Positions 1-12,376 of a stretch of DNA of 64,000 nt are shown piece by piece; the stretch's first letter is position 1, and each line of letters starts with the position of its first letter. The DNA lies in contig JAPDRN010000052.1 of NCBI GenBank assembly GCA_030247855.1, forward strand, positions 124,001-188,000, in the 5' to 3' direction. The stretch comes from Knufia peltigerae (Eukaryota > Ascomycota > Eurotiomycetes > Chaetothyriales > Trichomeriaceae). Under the pieces are notes generated by a model. That model made no database searches and was not told where the DNA came from. It saw only the letters and a program-made list of their open reading frames with translations. The position numbers were made by a program, and so were the translations under genes.

Positions 1-727
1 AACGAAAGATGCTAGAGGTATAGAGTGAGCTTCAACGAAGTATACTGCTCCGAGAGTATGGGTTCACTTACCCGTGACAAACATTACATGTCCTTTCCGT
101 CTTTGTATGTCAAATTCCAAGGGAGGAATGTCATTGACAGATACCGATAAGAAGAACCTCCCGGCTTCACGCTTTGGCTGTATATACTCGTCAAGACGGC
201 AGCGAGAGCCAGGTGAATATTCACCTCCTGATCAAACCCCCGCAAAGGTTCTCAGAGGCTGTTGATGTGATTCGTTCGGCAACGGCCCGAGTCGCCTATC
301 TGTCGCCGGACATGGTATTCCCCACATCGGGGTGCATAGAAAACATTGCCTCCACAAATCAAATGTCTACGATACATGTGAACGGCCTTTCTTACATCCT
401 CATCTCTCGCTTCTCCGGTGGCTCGGTCTGCGGCCCGGGGTCGCCGACCCCGAATTGTCTACGTTCTGGCCAACCAGAGGTGAAGAGATAGCGGCAATGG
501 CTAACCTCACCGATGCAGACCGGACTAACCTGAGAGATAGGCTTGGACCTAGAGCTTACTGTGAATGGAAATTATCGAAGTGTATCAGCTCTGTGATTCG
601 AGGATCCATTTGTAAAAGATTTATCAAATTGTTTCAAGTGCTGATGAGGATGATTGCGTGCCAGACCACACCTTTCTTGTCTTCAGCTTCTATACTGATA
701 CCGAAAACGAGTGAACACGTGTCAAAC
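1..727. other. Left-edge region upstream of the HyuA-DUF917 gene; no gene seen
   Basis: No convincing coding sequence was found. An open frame continuous with the downstream gene extends upstream to about position 332. Its translation lacks the features of the HyuA fold, so I treat it as 5' UTR or promoter and start the gene at 728. Confidence 0.5.
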
Positions 728-3700
728 ATGGGAAGCATTGTTCTTGGTAGGTCTCTTCGCATCGGTGTCGACGTTGGTGGAACAAACACCGACGCTGTAT
801 TGCTGGATACCAGTGCGACAGCAGCTCCCAACAGAGGAGTTCTCGCATTCTGTAAAACAGCAACGACGGGTCCAAATGTCAGCGACGGTATCGAAACAGC
901 TTTACGCAATGTCCTGGAGCAAACCAACGCGGATAAGTCGCAAATCGCTTGTGTGACTATAGGCACGACACATTTCATCAATGCCGTTGTCGAGCAAGAT
1001 CCCCGCCGACTATCCAGGGTTGCTGTGATCCGCCTCTCGAAGAGCTTCACCAAGGACATTCCACCATTTTCCGACTTTCCTCCGGCATTGGGAAGAATCA
1101 TGAATGGGTATCATGGTTTTGTCGATGGCGGTCTTCAAATCGACGGTTCTCAAGAGGCGCCGATCGTGGAATCACAAGTACATAAAGAATGTGAACGGAT
1201 TAGAGCGCTAGGCATCCGGTCAATCGTGATATCTGGGGTTTTCTCTCCGCTGGACCAGCGTTTCAGGCAAGAGCAAGTTGTCCGAGACATGATATTGAAG
1301 TGTTTACCTGGGGTGGACGTTGTTTGCTCGTCAGAAATATCGACGTTAGGTTTACTGGAGCGCGAGAACGCTTCTATACTCAACGCGTCGATCCTACGAT
1401 TTGCTAGGCGTACCATTCGAGCATTTAGAGCATCAATACGGCGATTGGGCTTAGACTGTGCTCTATTTCTCACTCAAAATGATGGCACCGTCATCAGTGC
1501 TTCTGCTGCGGCCGAAGTTCCGATCCGCACATTTTCTTCAGGGGCCACGAATTCAATCAGAGGGGCCGCATATCTGGGCTCACACCAGCTCAAAGGGGAA
1601 TCGAACAAGGCTTCCATAATTGTTCTGGATATTGGCGGAACAACGAGCGATGTTGGAGTGCTCCTTCCTTCGGGATTCCCACGTCAAGCATCGGCCTATG
1701 TGACCATTGCCGGCATCAAGGTCAATTTCAGTATGCCACACGTCGAATCGATTGGCCTGGGTGGTGGATCAATCATCAAGTGCGATGACAGTGGCAAGGT
1801 CACCGTCGGTCCTGAGTCTGTTGGTCATCAGCTCACTTCCATGGCTCGAGTATTCGGTGGCGATACACTCACAGCAACCGACGTTGCTGTAGCCTGCGGA
1901 GCCAAAATTGGCGACTCCCTGTTAGCTACGGAGATATCTCATTCCATCATCACCGAATCTCGTGCGATCATGAAAGTTAAGTTGGAAAGAGTTATCGACT
2001 TGATGAAGACTTCTCCGGATCCTTTAGCGGTCATGGTGGTGGGAGGCGGATCGATCATCATGCCAGACCGTCTCGAAGGAGTATCTCAACTCGTGTCGCC
2101 CCCGTACTCCTCGGTAGCAAATGCTGTGGGTGCTGCAGTCGCAAAGGTTGGTGGCCATGTGGATATGATACAAGACATGTCAACTAAAAGTGTCAATGAG
2201 CTGAAGGAAAGTGCACGGCTGGAAGCTGTGAAACGTGCAGTGGACGCCGGAGCTGACGTCAATACTGTCACTCTCGCTGAGATGGAAGTGATTCCTGTAC
2301 AATATACGGCGAACCAAGTGCGTATCATTGCAAAAGTGGTTGGTGATCTCCGGACACCAGATCACACAAAAGATCAACCTCTGGAGGACGAGGGAGAGTC
2401 TTTAGACCGGGAGGATATCTGCATTGCAGGCGCGCAGAAGGATGAAGTCGTCGAGGCGGAAGATTCTTTGCCCATCGACATTGATTCGTATTCTCCCAAG
2501 GTCGTGAAGAATGAACAGAGTGGTCGTCTCGAATGGGTGCTAACGGAACTTGATGTCTGCTTTCTCGCTGATGGATGCTATGTCTTGGGCTGTGCTGGAG
2601 GAGGCTCTCCCTCGAGCCACTGCTTGCATATTCGGAATCAGCTGAAACTTGGCCATGTGGTCCGCGTCATTGATCCAAGGACATTGCCACCTGATGCTGT
2701 TGTAAGCTGTAAGATTCAATCCACGAGTCGACGTTCTTTCTTACTGACGCTTCTCTAGGGGGAGGTTATATGGGCTCGCCAGCCGTGTCCGTTGAAAGAT
2801 TGGCCGGAACGGAAAATGTACAGGCACTTGACGAGCTAATGGAACACCTCAAGATGGAGTCCTTTGACGCAGTAATGGCACTGGAGATCGGCGGTGGCAA
2901 TGGTCTACAGCAACTACTGATTGGATCGTCTAAATACTATGACAGACCTGTCGTTGATGCCGACTGGATGGGTATTGTGTCACCTTTGTTCCACTTGCTC
3001 ACTTAAATTGCTGACGAGTTCATTTTGTATATAGGTCGAGCATATCCCACCATTTGGCAAACGTCCATCTCCACCCACGAAGCTGGACAATTAGTGCCTT
3101 GTGTATTAGCGTCTGGATCTGGGAATAGCATCATCATGACCAAAGCAGTGGATGACGAAATCGTCGACCGAGGAGTCCGTGCTTGTTGTGCCGAGATGGG
3201 CTCCATGGCTGGACTGGCAGCTAAACCGACGACCGCGGACCGAGTCGTGAAGTATGGTATCACAAACACCCTGTCGTTGGCCTGGCGTATCGGACGATGT
3301 ATAGCACGTGCTCAAGCGAACAGCACCGTGAACAGAGTTGCCGAAGACATCATCGAAGAGATTGGGGGACCTAGCAGTGCGAAAGTGCTTTTTCGAGGGA
3401 AGATAGTTTCTGTCGAGCGGCGACTCTACAAGGGGCACACTTACGGAGAGATTGTGATTCAGCAGCTCTCAATCTCAGAGCAAGAGACTTCCCACAACAC
3501 TTCCACCTCTGTCGCCACGGGCGGGACGTTGAAGATCCCTTTCAAGAACGAAAACATTTACGCCCAGCACACCTCAGATAATGGTAGGGAGCGGTACATC
3601 GCCACGGTGCCGGATCTCATTACAGTCCTCGATACTCAGTCCGGACGTGCACTAGGAGTTCCTGAGTATAGGTACGGAGTTCTTGTCACTGTCCTGTGGA

Positions 3701-3855
3701 TTGCATGTTCTCCTCGGTGGACCGATACCGCAGAGGCTCTAAGGTGTGGTGGGCCGTCGGCTTTTGGTTACGATATTCCATATGAACCATTGGGCACATA
3801 TATGGAGACGGAAAGTGTGCTATCTGAGTTTGGTGCAAAGGCTGGACTTGGATGA
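728..3855 (+). CDS. HyuA (hydantoinase/oxoprolinase)-DUF917 fusion protein
   Basis: Model: join 728..2708, 2759..2971, 3035..3855; 1004 aa. The first half is an ATP-dependent hydantoinase/5-oxoprolinase A-type domain. It has the N-terminal phosphate-binding loop IGVDVGGTNTD near residues 12-22 and the second ATPase motif LDIGGTTSD near residue 300. After the first intron a DUF917 domain follows, with GGYMGSP, DADWMGRAYP and a C-terminal GVPEYRYG-type region. In bacteria HyuA and DUF917 proteins are usually separate; fusions are familiar in fungi. The family hydrolyses cyclic imides or lactams such as hydantoins and oxoproline using ATP, but no HyuB subunit is nearby and the substrate is unknown. 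The start at 728 sits just before the conserved loop. The stop lies 68 bp from the stop of the convergent Zn2Cys6 gene, with the NCS1 permease beyond it, which suggests a cyclic nitrogen substrate. Confidence 0.88.
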
Positions 3856-3923
3856 ACCCGGATTTCGTCAAGTTCAGCGAGACAAAGAGGCATACGAATT
3901 AATTGTATATAGATATGTCACAT

Positions 3924-6496
3924 TCACTCTCCCACCAAAGGATCCTCAAAATCATTCCATATCTCAAAATGGCTGACGTGACTGTCCCACAAAGAGCTCG
4001 TAAAATCCGAGGAAAGATTTCCAAAAGGTTGCACATTCGAACCAATATTCAGATCCTTGTTCATGATAAGCGCTGAGGACAAGGGCGACGGGTTGAAATC
4101 ACAATCGTACGTCGGAACAGTGGATGTTGACGTGATGAAACTATTAGGTCGAGGCGGACTGTCTGCCAGTTGAATCACCAGAGGTCCATGATCACGATCA
4201 GCAGGAGACGAGCTCTGGCTAGAGTTGACTCGAGCGAATCCAGCGGCGCCATCTTCCCTCGTCGAGTTTGAAGGAGTCGCTGTTTGCGTCGCCTGCAATA
4301 CCTGCAAGAACCCATCCACCTTGAGCCGCAGATTGCGCAGTAGCTGCATGCACTCCATCGCCGGGATACTGCCCAGCTCCTCCTGAAACTCAAGCAGCTT
4401 TGTCGCGCGATCCAATGACGTCCGTGTGGCTTCTTTATTGATGTAAAACAGCGGGACTGGTCGGATCTTGGACGTATTCACAATCCTTTCCATCAGCTCT
4501 GCCATGAGAATCGTGACGGCGGACGAGAAGGCATGATTGCAGTCCCAGTAGTTATAAGGCGCTATAAACATGGTCAATGTGTGTTCCGATGGTTAATCCC
4601 AGCTTTGTAGCATACTGATCATATTCTCTTCGAACAGCCATGTAAATACCTTCATCATGTTGCACGCATCAGCCACAGTTTGCTCGCAAACCCTCTGGAC
4701 TTGCTGGGACAAGGGCAAGCATAGATCCGCCTCTTCCAGGCCGTGATGGCTTCCTGTCTGCCCACTCAGCTTGGCCAGAAGCTGGTTGAATACAAGGTCG
4801 AGGACGGGTCGGAGCACGACGGTGGCGACCTAGAAAAATCAAATAGATTAATTACCTCGTCGTCCCCCAAAACCAACAAGGACGATACACGTCGTACCTG
4901 ATAGTAGCAAAGATAGATGGTAGCAATCCTCCTTGTTAGACCTGACACCTTGCCGTCTCGATGAATGCATATCTTCAGATCGTCTGGTAGGTTATGTTCC
5001 CAGTAGACGAGTTTGGAATGATACTCGAGAACCTTGCACACCAATGGGCCGCCTTTTGGATCGGTCAACTCGTCATCTGCAACATCGTGTATCTTCAAAT
5101 ACTCATATAATGATGTCGTCATCTCGTGTCGAAGTTTCACCAGTTCTGCGTCAATTACAAATGTTCGGCATGGGTATAACTCGGCTTCTTCTTCCTCGGT
5201 GAGTGGGATTGTGCCAGGAGGTTCAGCTGTAATATCAGAATCCGATATCCCCAGAGGAAGGCCAACTTTCGAGCTGAATAGTCTATAATGGCAAGTTATC
5301 AGTTTCAATTGCATAAAGGTGGGGATTTTGTCACTTGTCGTACTGATTAAGGATGTACACTGTCCACCAAAGGCGATTGACTCGCTCACGTTCTAGGGCA
5401 GTAGCCACGGACTTTGTGCTGGAATGTGGAAACGTGGACTTTCCCACCAGACTGTGATGAATGCCCATGACAAGGCATGTACGAAGCGCCAGACCGATAT
5501 GCCTGTATGCCTCGTTCTGGCGGTTCAAAGCGTATGAGTAGTACGCGAAAAGACAAAGGACTTGGGCGTATTCCAGCGTAGGCTCCTCATCCATCTTTGG
5601 AAGCAGATCGACAGCATCTTGGAAGTAGTCAAGGCCTGGAGGCTGAAGGCTAGTCGGTCGATCGCTGCATCCGGAGCCTGCCCACATGTTTGGGCGCGTA
5701 GCTGAGCCGAGCTGGGTTCCTTCCCGATGGGTTATCTCCCCGATTGCAATCAGACACAAGAGCTTACAAAGCCATGTCCGATCCTTGTTCTCTGGTCTGG
5801 TAGGGAAGTTGTACATGTCGATGATTCTCTGTCTCAAGGAGCGCCCGAAAAGACAATATCCGAGAAAATCGTTTCGTTCTTCCATTACAGTCAGGAGGCT
5901 CAGGGTGTAGTCCTTTGGTGGTAGCCTCAGTGTAACTTGGCTGGATCGAGGTGTGTGTGCTATGCGAACGTAGTTGTATTTCCTCTTGATATCATACACA
6001 TGGGGTGCAACCTGACTACCTAGCAATCGATCCTGTTGAGAACCAACAATTGCCGGGATCCTGTTTTGCATTCGAATGGACGACTCGCGGAATTCAATGT
6101 GAGCAATTATCGTCTCGGCGAATGATTGATACGATGGATCTCCGAGATATTCTCCGCGACATCGAGTGGTACGGCCATTATCTGTGGTGGTTACAAGTCG
6201 TCTTGCTTTTGGTGAGCGAGTATCTTCTTCTGCGTATCTCTTCCCCAAATGATTAGTGGATGGCGTCTCAACACCTGGGTCTCGGGCCAACAATAGCTGG
6301 CTGGGATATGAGGGAGCAGGGTTGGTCGGAAAGACGCAAAGTGAGGAACTCAGGGCGCAATTTCGGCAAGGGCGATCTGCAATAGTCAATTCAGAATCAT
6401 AAACTCTGTAACTGTAACTACAACAGACGTACTCCCTTCACATTTTATCTTCTTGGTATGGCACCGACGGCAGCTAGAGAGCGAGCAGTCAGACAT
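3924..6496 (-). CDS. Zn2Cys6 transcription factor with fungal-specific regulatory domain
   Basis: Model: complement(join 3924..4561, 4616..4829, 4898..5282, 5335..6376, 6433..6496); 780 aa. The binuclear cluster is split by the first intron and reads C-x2-C-x6-C-x5-C-x2-C-x6-C starting near residue 9, with the basic HTKKIK stretch between the second and third cysteines. The middle region (YFQDAVDLLPKMDEEPTLEY and VNRLWWTVYILNQYDK) is a typical Fungal_trans domain. The C-terminal quarter is Ser/Asn-rich and low in complexity. It is divergent from the NCS1 permease across a 946-bp shared promoter and convergent with the HyuA-DUF917 gene, so it is the obvious candidate pathway regulator. Start: an ATG 8 residues before the first Cys. 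The five-exon model keeps frame throughout. Confidence 0.9.
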
Positions 6497-7153
6497 ATTG
6501 AATTGAGTATTCCATCAAAGAGGCAAGATTAGCTTACGCATTCTTCCTCCGACTCAAGGGCACAGCAGGCAGGCTCGCAGTATGGCTTATAGCCCATTGA
6601 TCCATAAGTACTGAAGAGCGACGAGGACGTAGAAGTCGAGGATCAGTCGCCGGGCTGGCCTTGCAATTTGCCTAAGCACGCTTTCAGCGAAGAGAATGTA
6701 TTGCAACTTGTGTGCAGTTCCGAGGGTGTCTTGATGTCAACTGTTCAACTATTGGAGGTTGTTCTTTGATGCTGTCCTATTGTTCAAGTCTACAAGCGGG
6801 AGACTGGGAAGGTTTTCAGGATGTGGGTTTGTCAGAGATTGTCAGGAAATACTACGGAATTGAGCCTGAGAGGCCAAGGAAGAGGACTGCCTCCGGTGCC
6901 CGTCCCGAGCACCACCTATGTTATGTAATTGATTACCATTTATAGTCGACTTGGAAAGCCTGGAAACTCTTTTTCTGGCTTTCTCTTGCTCTTCCTTCCG
7001 TAGGAAAACGCTCATTCAGGTGCTTCAGAGTATCTTATAGTATCCATGCTCAAATCATCCCGTACCACAGCTGGTCGAGTGCTCAAAATTTCCTGCCATT
7101 GTGCCATTGTGCCATGAGGGTGGGAAATCGAGAATCCAAGAGCCAGATAAGGT

Positions 7154-7206
7154 CTCGGCCGGCCTCGGTGAGCTAGCCTATCAGCTAACCGAGCCCGAAG
7201 GCCGAG
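7154..7206. repeat. Imperfect inverted repeat with CGG/CCG triplets in the permease promoter
   Basis: The left arm (7154-7174, CTCGGCC..TCGGTGAGCT) pairs with the right arm (7183-7206, AGCTAACCGAG..GGCCGAG) with a few mismatches and a 2-3 nt bulge. The loop is 8 nt. It lies about 240 bp upstream of the NCS1 start and 660 bp upstream of the regulator start. Confidence 0.6.
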
Positions 7207-7218
7207 TGAGAGCTAATC

Positions 7219-7239
7219 GACTCCAGACTAAGTGGAGTC
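7219..7239. repeat. Perfect 7-bp inverted repeat, 7-nt spacer
   Basis: GACTCCA and TGGAGTC flank a 7-nt spacer about 200 bp upstream of the NCS1 start codon. It is a possible operator; function is unproven. Confidence 0.5.
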
Positions 7240-7442
7240 TGATAACACGGGACCAGTCATGTTGAAGGCATTACCCCAGCTTACCCCAGTTTATGTTTCT
7301 TGGTAGTGATCCAGAACGTATTGACCAAACCTGTGTCTCGTGCTGGAGATTCGAGATATATCAGTGCTATTCCAGAGCAGACCATGGAATTCTGAGCCCA
7401 TGCCGCAAGAGCATCTCCGATTAAAGGCCAGAACAAGCAAAG

Positions 7443-9747
7443 ATGGGCAAACGTTCGACAGTGATCAATACGCTGGCTCTCAGAGATGAGCATGGTGAAA
7501 TAGTCTCTGCATGGTACAATGAGGACGTCAGTATGACCATCCGATAAAGTATACCGGTTCACTGACAGCGGACAGGTTCGGCCTCTGCCACCACACCGTC
7601 GCACATGGACTGGCCTGACGTTCTTCTGCTACCAATGCAGTGTTGGGATAATCCCTATCCTTTGGTCGCTCGGTTCAAGTCTTCTCGTTTTCGGACTCGT
7701 GAGTCTGCTCTCGCTTATTCCAGGCTGCAGAATTGTTGACTCATGGCATTAGAATGCGTGGCAATGCATCGTCACAGTCATATTTGGCTTTGCTGCCGTG
7801 GGAACTCTTGTCGCGGTTGGGTCTGAAATGTACGTGATGTCCTGAAACGCCTAGCCACACGGAAGAAGTCAGACTAAAGTCCCAACTTTCGGCATCACAG
7901 GGGAGGTCGTTGGCACATCAACTTTCCTGTTGTCAGCAGAGCCGTCTGGGGAATGCGTGGTTCGGCTTTCCCTGTGCTTAACCGTGTCGTGCTCAACATC
8001 ACGTGGTACTCTATCGAAACCTGGCTAGGTGGCTTGTGTGAGTTGAGACAGTAGCATCTGGACGAGGATGTTCTCTGCTTGACTAAACTCTAGCACAGGC
8101 GTCAAGACCATGATCGGTGCATTGTGGCCATCATTTTACACTATGAAGAACACATTTCCGGCGTCCGTACCGATGCAGACCAACGACTTTGTTGCCTGGT
8201 TCATCTTTACATTCTTCTGCTTTGTTGCTGTTCTGGTAAGACCGGAGAAATTCCACTGGCCAGCTGTTGTCACCTCATGCTCCATGTTCATCTTCTCCAT
8301 CTCAATGATGGCCTGGATGCTGCACAAAGTCGGAGGTCCCGGACCCCTTTTCCGCTCCAGTGCGGCTTTAACCGGGATCGAACCGATAAGCGGATCTCAG
8401 TTGGCTTGGATGGCCGTCCGGACCTTCAACACCATCATATCTAGTGTGGCTACCGGCATCATTGGCTACGCGGACTGGGGTCGTTATGCAAAGACCACCA
8501 ACGCTCAGCGAATCCCCCAAGCCTTGGGTGTGGCTCTGGGAAACACGTTCGTGGTGAGTACATCCGAGTTTTGGTACCTTTAAGGGGTTAACCGTGATTC
8601 AGACCACGATGGGGGTCCTCTGCGCTTCCTGTGGCGCAGCTCTCTACCCAGAGGCTGGCCTTTTGTGGAATCCGGCCATTTTGCTCAGTCAAATCCAACT
8701 CCATGGATCACCGGCAACACGAGCTGTGGTCTTCTTCGCCTCCCTCCCTCTTGTGGCGTCCTCATTTCTGATCACGGTGACGGGTGCGGCCATTGCAGGT
8801 GGAAGTAAGTGGTTCCAGGCGCTGCGAGGAAATGTCTCGTCTAACACAGAATTTTAGTCGACCTGTCAGGGCTTGTGCCTAAATTCCTCAATCTTCGGCG
8901 CGGGGCTTGGGTCGTCTCTATTATCGGAGTTTGTGAGTTAAATTACACCCTCCTGAATGGGATTATCAAACTAATGAGATGCTATAGTGATACAGCCATG
9001 GCAACTGTAAGAATTGAGTCTTGCATAGTCTCAGACATCTACTGATCCGTCGACACAGAGCGAATTCTAGCAACAAATTCGTCACAGTGATGGGGTCATA
9101 TGCTGTGTTTCTGGCGCCACTTAGTGAGTTCTTTGACGTATGACCACAGATTTCTTGCCTGACATCCAATCTAGCCGGGCTCTTTCACTGCGACTATTAC
9201 CTTGTGCGAAGACAACGATTGGCCTTGAGAGACTTGTATACTCCCAACCAGTCTTCTTCATACTGGTTCTTCCACGGTTTCAACTGGTAACTTGCTCCCA
9301 GTTCTCGTAGCCTTCGAAGCTCATGCTAACTATGGATACAGGCGAGCGCCTCTAGCCTTTTGCCTTGGCTTCCCGTGGTTTGTCCCCGGCTTTGTCAACA
9401 GCATCACTCCTTCGATCCAAGTCTCGTCAGGCTGGTCACATTTGTTCTACATGGTATGTGCCTCGCAAAAAGGAATTTTCTAAGGTCACGTTGACCAACT
9501 GTTTTCAACGCAGAGTTACCCAGCAGGTTATCTAGGTACAGGTGCTATATACTACGCGATTAATCATTTCTTCCCACCGCCTGAGCTCGGTAAGGTGGAT
9601 GCATACGACTATTACTCAACATTCAACGCAGGCGAAGACCCTCCATTCGGCATTATTGAGGGTCAGCCGCGAAATTCAGAGGAGACCTGGGAAGAGGACT
9701 CTCAGACAAAGTCGGGTAATAAGGTTGTTGAATCAAGGGAAGTCTAG
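7443..9747 (+). CDS. NCS1-family permease (uracil/allantoin/hydantoin-type)
   Basis: Model: join 7443..7526, 7576..7698, 7753..7829, 7901..8037, 8099..8553, 8603..8804, 8858..8932, 8988..9006, 9059..9123, 9175..9286, 9342..9453, 9514..9747; 564 aa, the usual length for fungal Fur-type NCS1 carriers. Diagnostic features are WYNEDVRPLPPHRRTWTG before the first membrane helix, HINFPVVSRAVWG, the GLCVKTMIGALWPSF region, and PW..L followed by VFLAPLTGLFHCDYYLVRR. About 12 hydrophobic segments are readable. The family imports nucleobases, allantoin, hydantoins or related rings with H+ or Na+ across the plasma membrane. Twelve exons is many for this window, and exon 8 is only 19 nt. Its place beside a hydantoinase-type enzyme suggests uptake of that enzyme's substrate. 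Specificity cannot be read from the sequence. Confidence 0.9.
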
Positions 9748-10073
9748 GAGATGATCTATATCTGGAGGCATGGTGATTGTGATAGCCAATGTAGAGATGG
9801 AACGTGAAGCTAGAAAAAGCAGAGTGCACACTCGAAATCATACATTCTATCAAATGACTAGACGCGAGCGAAGCCTAATTATTTCTTAGGCTGTTCGCAT
9901 AGTTCTCACATTCGATTATTCTTTTGGCTATGCCTCGAGATCTTAGTCGATATGTTTCAGTAAATACGTGATATAGAAAGCGCTCTAGTATACAAGTTAG
10001 TCGTGTCTCTTGTAGCTGCCACTACCCCCATCCAACGATTTGACCGTGGTTTGGTCAAGAGCAGCAAAACAGT
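9748..10073. other. Spacer between permease and SDR genes
   Basis: 326 bp between two genes on the same strand. It must hold the permease 3' UTR and the SDR promoter. No other feature was recognised. Confidence 0.5.
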
Positions 10074-11028
10074 ATGGGAGGCCTATCGGCAGATGCAGCT
10101 CCAGTTGGGCGTCTGGCGGGAAAAGTTGCAATCATTACTGGTATGCCCGTTCCGACCTGGCAATAGACTAGACCCAGCAATTTGGGAGATAGACGGCTCT
10201 TCAGGAGCAGTGAATAGGAAAGATCTGACAAGTTCAAGGAGCCGCCTCGGGATTTGGACTTGCTACTGTCCATAAGTACATTCAAGAAGGTGCAAAGGTG
10301 GTTGCTGTAGACCTCAATGAACAAGGTCTAGTGCATCAGTTCCACGACTTGTCATCAAGCAAAGGAGCCAACATTGTCACTCGAGTTGGCAATGTGACCT
10401 CCGCTGCAGATTGGGCTGCCCTCACGAAGGCTACTGTTGAGCATTTTGGCCAGCTCGACATTCTCGTCAACAACGCCGGAACGAACCATCCGAACAAGCG
10501 AACGGAGGATCTGACAGAAGCCGAATTCGACAGCACTTTCAATGTCAACGTGAAAAGCATCTACCTCGCCGTAAATGCGGCTCTCCCTTACCTTCGTCAG
10601 CGGGGCGGAGGCTTGATCCTCAACGTATCTAGTGTTTCGGCAGAAAAACCTCGCCCTGGACTGGTGTGGTACGCTGCAAGCAAAGCAGCTGTCAATAATG
10701 TGGGTAGCTCTCCTTGTGTGAGTCTTGCGATTATCAATAATCGTCACTTTTGAAATAGGTCACAAAAGGTCTTGCAGCAGAATATGGTAAAGAAAACATC
10801 AGAATCAACGCCGTGTGCCCTCTCCTGCCCGGCACCGGCCTTTTCGAGGCATTTACGGGACTGCCACCGACTGAAGAGAACATGAGCCGATTCCTCAGCA
10901 ACATTCCGCTCGGGAGGCTCACGGCGACCCAAGCTGTAGCAAACGCTCTTGCGTTTCTAGGAAGCGATGAGGCTGCCTTCATAACAGCCGAAACGATCAA
11001 AGTCGATGGTGGTAGAGCAGTTGGGTAA
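10074..11028 (+). CDS. Short-chain dehydrogenase/reductase (classical SDR)
   Basis: Model: join 10074..10140, 10239..10699, 10759..11028; 265 aa, the normal size for classical SDRs. The Rossmann cofactor motif TGAASGFG spans intron 1 (residues 22-29). It is followed by VVAVDLNE (an acidic residue after beta-2, favouring NAD), LDILVNNAGT, the catalytic Ser in LNVSSVSA, YAASK with the catalytic Tyr and Lys, and a C-terminal FITAETIKVDGG. It is a cytosolic NAD(P)-dependent oxidoreductase of unknown substrate. It shares the strand of the NCS1 permease and lies 326 bp downstream, so it probably belongs to the same catabolic cluster. Start chosen because the ATG gives a short N-terminus directly before GRLAGKVAIITG. 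Confidence 0.9.
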
Positions 11029-12376
11029 ACGTACTTATCAATCTTAGAAAAAGATATACTCCTTAGCAGTCTACAGCAACGAATGAATTCAACGTCTTAA
11101 CTCACGCGAGTCATACCCAAGTGTACTCCCTTTACTTGAATGTTCCCTCCTCGGCTCCAGCGTCCGAATGTTAATGGTTCGCGAACACACAAGGCACACG
11201 ATGGTGAAGGGCAAGGAAACCGAGATCGCAATCACCAACCTACCCTGTACCTGGGAGTAGGAGACGATGATAGCTGGTAGGAGATACTATGACAAGAGTG
11301 AGTAACATTGCTTTATGGCCTGACGGCGTTTCCACATTCAACAATGGTGGTTACGTGTTTTGGCCTGTTGTTTACCACCTGTACTAGAGTAGCTGCTGTA
11401 GACAATCTAATTGTACACTCATTCGTTTGATGAGGTGACGCAGAGGCAATCGATCATAGCCCCCCAATTCTGAGGACTGACCATAAAAGATCAAATGCTC
11501 GGGGTTCATCTTATGGCGCAGCTTTCTACACAGATTGTAGCAATCAGAACAATACAGATCAAGAGCAAAAAGTGACCGAGTCACGCAAAGTGGACTTTAG
11601 CGAACGCCCAGTTTTAGGTCGCATTTTAATGGCCATATCATCAGCAAGAAAAGATACTGAGTCCCGGCGTCAATCTTTGGAGATGCACAGTCCCTCAAGC
11701 GTCTCGAATCACGGTGGCAGTCATTTATCTTACCTTCAAGTACTCCAACCCTTGGGACAAATCTGCGGTCTGTCAAAAAAATGGGTCAACTGATGGTCCC
11801 TTGAATGAATAAACCCTCATGGACGGCATCGAAAACTACACACCAAACTTTCGCTCACCGATAAAGTCGAGAGCGAGAGGGAACCTGTCACGCAGGAGGA
11901 ACTTAGAGGACGCCGATGAACCCGCCTGTTATCTGAATGATCTGACGAAAGGCTTCGATGCCATTGCATTGTCGACTTCGTCTTGAATAACAATAGATGT
12001 TTGGAGCGAAAGATGTATGTGGACAGGAAATTACTCTTTAGGCACTCTAGCTTCATCAGTGTCGTTACGATATCTTCATCCTTGATCAGACATATTTTCC
12101 GAGTGTGGTTCCTCGCAGGTTATGTACTGGACCCACAAATGTTCGTCAGAAAACGAAAGTGTGGGCCCAATCATCAGAAATGCCTGTCAGAAATTAGTCG
12201 CACCTCGCAGCCTCGTTCGGAGAAAGATTACGCCTTCGGACGAATACTCGCTCCTGCAGCACTTCTTTTCTGAAATCTCTACAACCCGATCCTTTGCCTA
12301 CTCTGCTCTTTACTAGAACACGGTCTTGTCAGAAAATAGCCACCTAAGCCATTCTCGCACTGATTGACATTGACCG
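11029..12376. other. Intergenic, no gene recognised
   Basis: About 1.35 kb downstream of the SDR. Only short open frames without recognisable features are present. The right part presumably holds the promoter of the DUF3425 gene. Confidence 0.5.

Larger units (their letters stand above)
6497..7442. promoter_or_regulatory. Divergent promoter between the Zn2Cys6 regulator and the NCS1 permease
   Basis: 946 bp with no supported gene. It contains two dyad structures: an imperfect stem-loop at 7154-7206 and a perfect 7-bp inverted repeat at 7219-7239. Several CGG/CCG triplets lie within the first, which is the kind of half-site bound by Zn2Cys6 dimers. Confidence 0.5.

Noticed and set aside
332..727. 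N-terminal extension of the HyuA-DUF917 frame
   Set aside because: Its composition is unlike the family, and the conserved protein begins right after the ATG at 728. Treated as untranslated.
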